Below are positions 62,937 to 64,000 of a DNA stretch of 64,000 nt, in pieces. Within the stretch, counting starts at the first letter, position 1; every line of letters begins with the position of its first letter. The stretch is from Chryseobacterium gilvum (GTDB lineage: Bacteria; Bacteroidota; Bacteroidia; Flavobacteriales; Weeksellaceae). Where the stretch lies: assembly GCF_025628965.1 (NCBI RefSeq), contig NZ_JAOTEN010000001.1:682001-746000 (forward strand), in the 5' to 3' direction. The translations under genes and the position numbers were made by a program. The notes beneath the pieces were generated by a model. It was not told the origin of the DNA. It ran no database searches and saw only the letters and a list, made by a program, of their open reading frames with translations.

Positions 62937-62977
62937 ATTCCGAATTTGAGCATGTGCTCAAATTCGGAATTTTTTTT
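62937..62977 (+). terminator. Terminator of the DUF4142 gene
   Basis: Sixteen-base perfect stem (62937-62952 with 62955-62970), TG loop, then T run to 62977. Confidence 0.92.
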
Positions 62978-63260
62978 AGTATTAGCAATCAACCAAGCTT
63001 GTAGCACTACACGATTTTTTCTTTGAATAAGTGCGCGTATTACAACTTATTTTAATTTTTTCATTATTTTTTTTAAAATAATTCAATATATAAACTTTTT
63101 AATTTTTTAAATTATTTTTAATATAAAGGAATTATTTTTACTATTTTTTAATAAATTATTTTTTATTAACTAATTAATTGTAAAAATATTTAATTATTGG
63201 TATAGTTTTAGCATTGATTGATATAGTTGAAATAACTATTTTTCAACTTAAACTAATATA
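62978..63260. other. AT-rich intergenic region
   Basis: Very AT-rich, with no gene. A small hairpin (AGTTGAAA at 63225-63232 with TTTCAACT at 63241-63248) lies in the likely 5' leader of the next gene. Confidence 0.5.
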
Positions 63261-64000
63261 ATGACAAAAATTTTACAATTCACAGCGTTATTTGCCTTGA
63301 TCTTCTTTAATTCAGCAATAATGGCTCAGGCTCCTGTATTGGGTGCTGCAGCTAACTTTGCTCTATTTTCATCTAATGGAGCGGTAAGTAACACAGGATT
63401 ATCACACCTTACCGGTGATGTAGGTACCAATAACGGTTCGAGCACCAATTTCGGAAATGTTGATGGTGTTATGCATGACGCAGATGGTTCCGCCGCTGCT
63501 GCCGCAGCTTCCTTAACGATTGCATACAATCAGCTTAATGCAGCAATTCCTAATTATTTTCCGGCACCGCTGTTAGGGAACGGACAAACTTTACCGGCTG
63601 GAACCTATTCCATCGGTCAAAGCGCAACTTTAAACAATAATCTGATCCTCGACGGTGGTGGAAATGCAAACTCGGTTTTTATCTTTAAAATACAGGGTGC
63701 TTTATCTTCCGCAGCAGGGTCGCAGGTTATACTTACCAACGGCGCTTTAGCATGTAATGTGTTTTGGAAAGTAGAAGGTCTTGTAAATCTGGCAACAAAT
63801 ACGGCAATGAAAGGAACTATAGTTGCCAATAATGCTGCGATTGTTTTTAACAGCGGGGCATCACTTGAAGGCCGTGCTTTATCAACGACAGGAGCGGTAA
63901 CTGTTTCTGGTGTAACGGTAACTAAACCAATCGGATGTGGCTCAGTAGTTTTAACCGGACCGGCTAAACCAGTATTAAATTCTGTTGCATGTTATACAAT
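63261..64000 (+). CDS. Ice-binding-like (DUF3494) exported protein, 3' end outside window
   Basis: The ATG at 63261 opens MTKILQFTALFALIFFN with a signal peptide ending near IMAQA. The frame stays open to the window end (about 246 codons), so the C-terminus is missing. The DUF3494 (PF11999) blocks are present: LGAAANFALFSSNGAVSNTG, the LTGDVGTN block, DGGGNANSVFIFKIQG and the NVFWKVEG block. Members are ice-binding or adhesion-type beta-helical proteins. A sorting tail may follow outside the window. Whether it binds ice is not shown. Confidence 0.88.
   Translation, partial: MTKILQFTALFALIFFNSAIMAQAPVLGAAANFALFSSNGAVSNTGLSHLTGDVGTNNGSSTNFGNVDGVMHDADGSAAAAAASLTIAYNQLNAAIPNYFPAPLLGNGQTLPAGTYSIGQSATLNNNLILDGGGNANSVFIFKIQGALSSAAGSQVILTNGALACNVFWKVEGLVNLATNTAMKGTIVANNAAIVFNSGASLEGRALSTTGAVTVSGVTVTKPIGCGSVVLTGPAKPVLNSVACYT

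Noticed and set aside
1..64000. CRISPR array or restriction/defence island
   Set aside because: No regularly spaced repeat was seen, and the lone HSDR_N domain has no partner genes.

Overview
The window looks like chromosomal DNA of a Flavobacteriia member, most likely Chryseobacterium or a close relative (Weeksellaceae). This is an inference from several signs: an AT-rich sequence, promoters of the Bacteroidota type (TTTG, 19-20 bases, then TAnnTTTG), few Shine-Dalgarno sites, a type IX secretion sorting tail, and typical families such as DUF2911, YHYH and SCO. No rRNA, CRISPR array, insertion sequence, integrase or phage gene was seen.

Region 1 (1-13.4 kb) is housekeeping and envelope: a YHYH/MORN/SCO cluster, tatA, a PAP2 phosphatase, a TPR protein, rlmH, a YihY protein, a thioredoxin-like gene with a damaged start, nhaA, a RelA/SpoT enzyme, two hypotheticals and acs. 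Region 2 (13.5-19.2 kb) is a pyrimidine operon, pyrB-carA-carB. It is preceded by a nearly leaderless 24-codon leader peptide, a pause hairpin and a terminator, which together look like an E. coli pyrBI-type attenuator. Region 3 (19.2-26 kb) holds small enzymes, holA, trxB, fluC/crcB and a tRNA-Ser(UGA).

Region 4 (26-58.4 kb) is more accessory and lies between two copies of the tRNA-Ser(UGA) gene that share promoter, leader and terminator. It has two multi-PAS histidine kinases, a broken alpha/beta hydrolase, a cation efflux protein, an isolated EF-Tu domain-3-like protein, and a PIG-L deacetylase/small membrane protein/symporter/DUF2911 operon. A secreted purple-acid-phosphatase-like enzyme follows behind a possible Pho box. 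Next comes a probable exopolysaccharide locus: a YaiO outer-membrane barrel, a glycosyltransferase fused to an LTA-synthase-like domain, a HEAT protein, a response regulator and a 1301-residue hybrid kinase. A TetX-like monooxygenase with an AraC regulator and a methyltransferase flanked by related hairpins end the region.

Region 5 (58.4-64 kb) has the second tRNA-Ser, an epimerase-like oxidoreductase with an AraC regulator, small unknown proteins, a DUF4142 lipoprotein and the start of an ice-binding-like (DUF3494) protein cut by the window end.

The strongest leads are the pyrB attenuator, the three-unit 11-base direct repeat in front of the phosphatase, and the kinase/HEAT/glycosyltransferase-LTA synthase/YaiO locus. 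Several reading frames look one A short, which is either real decay or slippage, or an assembly error.
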